From positions 1 to 64,000 of the forward strand of contig JBBROE010000008.1 in assembly GCA_038229695.1 (NCBI GenBank): a DNA stretch of 64,000 nt. The letters run 5' to 3'. The stretch's first letter is position 1. Every line of letters starts with the position of its first letter. A program made the position numbers and the translations under genes. A model generated the notes under the pieces. It saw only the letters and a program-made list of their open reading frames with translations. It was not told where the DNA came from and ran no database searches. Source of the DNA: JACMLD01 sp038229695 (lineage in GTDB: Bacteria > Bacteroidota > Bacteroidia > Chitinophagales > Chitinophagaceae). Positions 62,479 through 64,000 of this stretch are shown here, piece by piece.

Positions 62479-63549
62479 ATGCAACAACCACTGGTAACGG
62501 ATTTTATTATTGTTGGACAGGGTCTATGTGGCAGCTGGCTCAGTTATTATTTGACGGAAGCCGGCGCAGCAGTAATGGTGATTGACGAAAGCCGGCCAAA
62601 TACCGCCTCAAAAGCGGCTTCGGGTATCATCAACCCGGTCACCGGGCGTCGCATCGTGAAGACATGGCTAATCGACGAACTGATGCCCTTTGCGCGGGAG
62701 GCATATGCTGCTATCGCCGAATCAACTGGCGTAGCAGTCCTGTCCGAAAAGGAAGTCATCGACTGCTTCAGTACCCCGCAGATGCGCCTCGCCTTCCTGG
62801 ATCGTTTTGCCAAAGACAGCCAGTATCTTTCGCTGCCGCAGGATGAGAACAACTGGCTGCCGCTGATCAACTATGATTTCGGGTATGGCATTATTCATCC
62901 CGTTTACCTGGTAGATATTTTGTCCCTGCTGCAACATCGGCGCGCGTTGCTTAAACGGAAAGGCTGCCTGCTGGAAGCGCCTTTTATTCCGGGCGACTTA
63001 CAGTATGATGCCCGGCAGGTCAGCTACCGGCACATCACCGCAAAGACCATTATTTTTTGCGAGGGGGCTGCCGGCTTCGATAATCCCTACTTCCCCAACC
63101 TCCCTTTCGGCCTTAATAAAGGGGAATACCTCATCGTACATATCCCCGGTTTTCCCGACACCCACATCATCAAAAAGGGATATACGCTGGTGCCAATGGG
63201 TGAAGGCAAGTTCTGGCTGGGTTCAACCTACCTGTGGGAATTCGATAATGATCAGCCCACCCCGGGCTTTCTGAACTTTGCGACGAACTGGTTGCAACAA
63301 ACGTTGCGTATGCCTTTCACGGTCCTCGATCACCACGCTGCCGTCCGGCCGGCCACGCTGGAACGAAAACCTTTTGTAGGTATGCACCCGGTTCATCAAA
63401 CGCTGGGAATTTTAAACGGTATGGGAACCAAAGGCTGTTCGCTGGCACCCTACTTTGCGCGGCAGCTGGCGACACACCTGTTGTCCGGCGGACCCATCCA
63501 GCGCGAGGCGGATGTGCAACGGTTCAGCCGGTTGTTGTCCAAGCAGTAA
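62479..63549 (+). CDS. FAD-dependent oxidoreductase (DAO family)
   Basis: This 356-residue protein has the dinucleotide-binding start FIIVGQGLCGSWLSYYL (GxGxxG) and VIDESRPNTASKAASGIINPVTGRR near residue 35. The C-terminal part has LDHHAAVRPATLERKPFVG and GILNGMGTKGCSLAPYFA, the typical end of glycine-oxidase/D-amino-acid-oxidase-like proteins. It oxidises a small amine or amino acid, or acts on a modified base. It lies 52 bases after the A2M gene on the same strand; a functional link is not evident. Confidence 0.87.
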   Translation: MQQPLVTDFIIVGQGLCGSWLSYYLTEAGAAVMVIDESRPNTASKAASGIINPVTGRRIVKTWLIDELMPFAREAYAAIAESTGVAVLSEKEVIDCFSTPQMRLAFLDRFAKDSQYLSLPQDENNWLPLINYDFGYGIIHPVYLVDILSLLQHRRALLKRKGCLLEAPFIPGDLQYDARQVSYRHITAKTIIFCEGAAGFDNPYFPNLPFGLNKGEYLIVHIPGFPDTHIIKKGYTLVPMGEGKFWLGSTYLWEFDNDQPTPGFLNFATNWLQQTLRMPFTVLDHHAAVRPATLERKPFVGMHPVHQTLGILNGMGTKGCSLAPYFARQLATHLLSGGPIQREADVQRFSRLLSKQ

Positions 63550-63616
63550 GGGCCTCTGCAAAAAGGAGGCAGCAATTATTTGGCGCCGATTTCCTTATTT
63601 ATTTTATTTTTCAGTC

Positions 63617-64000
63617 ATGAATGAAGATCTCTATTCCATCCCGGCCAGTTTCAGGCGGACTGAAAACATCCATATCCTCCTCTGGCTGCTCAAGGACATT
63701 TGCTGGGCGCTGACGCTGCGTATTCCCGGGCTTATCATGATTGTACCGACCTTATCGGTGGCCATGGTCATTACCTGGCAAACGAGAAAAGTTAAAAGTG
63801 AATTATTTCACAACCTGGCAGTGGTATGCTGGATAACGGCGAACTGCATCTGGATGGTGGGAGAATTTTTTCGCCTCGATGAAAACATCTGGCATGGTTA
63901 CGGTTTGCGGCAGGTAGCCATCGTGCCGTTTGTAGCCGGCCTTGGTGTGCTGGCCTGGTATTACCTGGTGATATTCAGAAAAAAAGAGGCAACGCCTGCA
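63617..64000 (+). CDS. Membrane protein, N-terminal part (window edge)
   Basis: The frame starts at the ATG at 63617 (MNEDLYSIPASFRR) and is open to the window end, 128 codons. It has about four hydrophobic segments (ALTLRIPGLIMIVPTLSVAM, LAVVCWITANCIWMVG, QVAIVPFVAGLGVLAWYYLV) and ends in a charged stretch. I do not recognise a family; similar short membrane proteins are common hypothetical genes in Bacteroidota. It may be nearly complete. Confidence 0.65.
   Translation, partial: MNEDLYSIPASFRRTENIHILLWLLKDICWALTLRIPGLIMIVPTLSVAMVITWQTRKVKSELFHNLAVVCWITANCIWMVGEFFRLDENIWHGYGLRQVAIVPFVAGLGVLAWYYLVIFRKKEATPA

Noticed and set aside
1..64000. CRISPR arrays, tRNA or rRNA genes, intact insertion sequences
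   Set aside because: I found no regular direct repeats with unique spacers, no cloverleaf-like or rRNA-like sequence, and no transposase with flanking inverted repeats.

Overview
The window looks like a chromosomal segment of a Bacteroidota bacterium, most likely family Chitinophagaceae or a close relative. This rests on the family mix: DUF3667, DUF4476, DUF1275, YwqK-type and CPBP proteins, a Bacteroidota-style alpha-2-macroglobulin with a TonB-plug-like segment, a GH18 chitinase, a proton-pumping rhodopsin paired with Blh, and A-rich leaders without clear Shine-Dalgarno sites. No species is claimed. I see no rRNA, tRNA, CRISPR array, integrase or intact insertion sequence.

Region 1 (about 0.3-8.4 kb) differs from the rest. 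It holds small AT-rich single genes (zinc ribbon, broken membrane protein, broken lipoprotein, CPBP protease, slipin, DUF3667) and a minus-strand histidine kinase/response regulator pair. They are separated by 190-220 bp spacers. Seven of these spacers have imperfect inverted arms and GTTRGC-like outer boxes, so the region resembles an integron cassette array without an integrase (CALIN-like). Two spacer-bounded units carry diverged copies of the same ORF-poor segment.

Region 2 (8.7-30.9 kb) is more GC-rich and ordinary. It holds a RibD-C reductase, a VOC protein, an M20 dipeptidase split by an in-frame stop, the rhodopsin-blh pair (light-driven proton pumping plus retinal synthesis), DUF1275, CrcB, a YdeI-like protein, a PfpI/Hsp31 protein convergent with katG, a methyltransferase, an MFS exporter, a metal-binding-rhodanese protein, an NmrA-like protein, KptA, a hydrolase and a beta-propeller protein.

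Region 3 (31.0-40.4 kb) is a run of exported proteins on the plus strand: an S33 peptidase-like lipoprotein, an AbgB-like M20 amidohydrolase, an outer-membrane protein, two related TPR proteins and an esterase. It ends in remnants of an M20 amidohydrolase and a YwqK-type gene.

Region 4 (40.4-50.9 kb) holds a PhnB-like protein, a SnoaL-like protein, a desaturase, a chitinase, a five-gene minus-strand locus of unknown function (43.6-48.2 kb), an amino-acid permease and an MBL hydrolase. The five-gene locus is the most coherent undescribed gene set here. Region 5 (50.9-64 kb) holds an HSDR_N protein, AMP nucleosidase, a double-ATPase ABC protein, SucD, DUF4476, a 2,036-residue thioester alpha-2-macroglobulin, an FAD oxidoreductase and a truncated membrane protein.

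A repeated theme is genes that read through cleanly except for one in-frame stop or frameshift (at 974, about 2270, 11595, 25986, 39654 and 40157). This could be genuine decay or sequence error.
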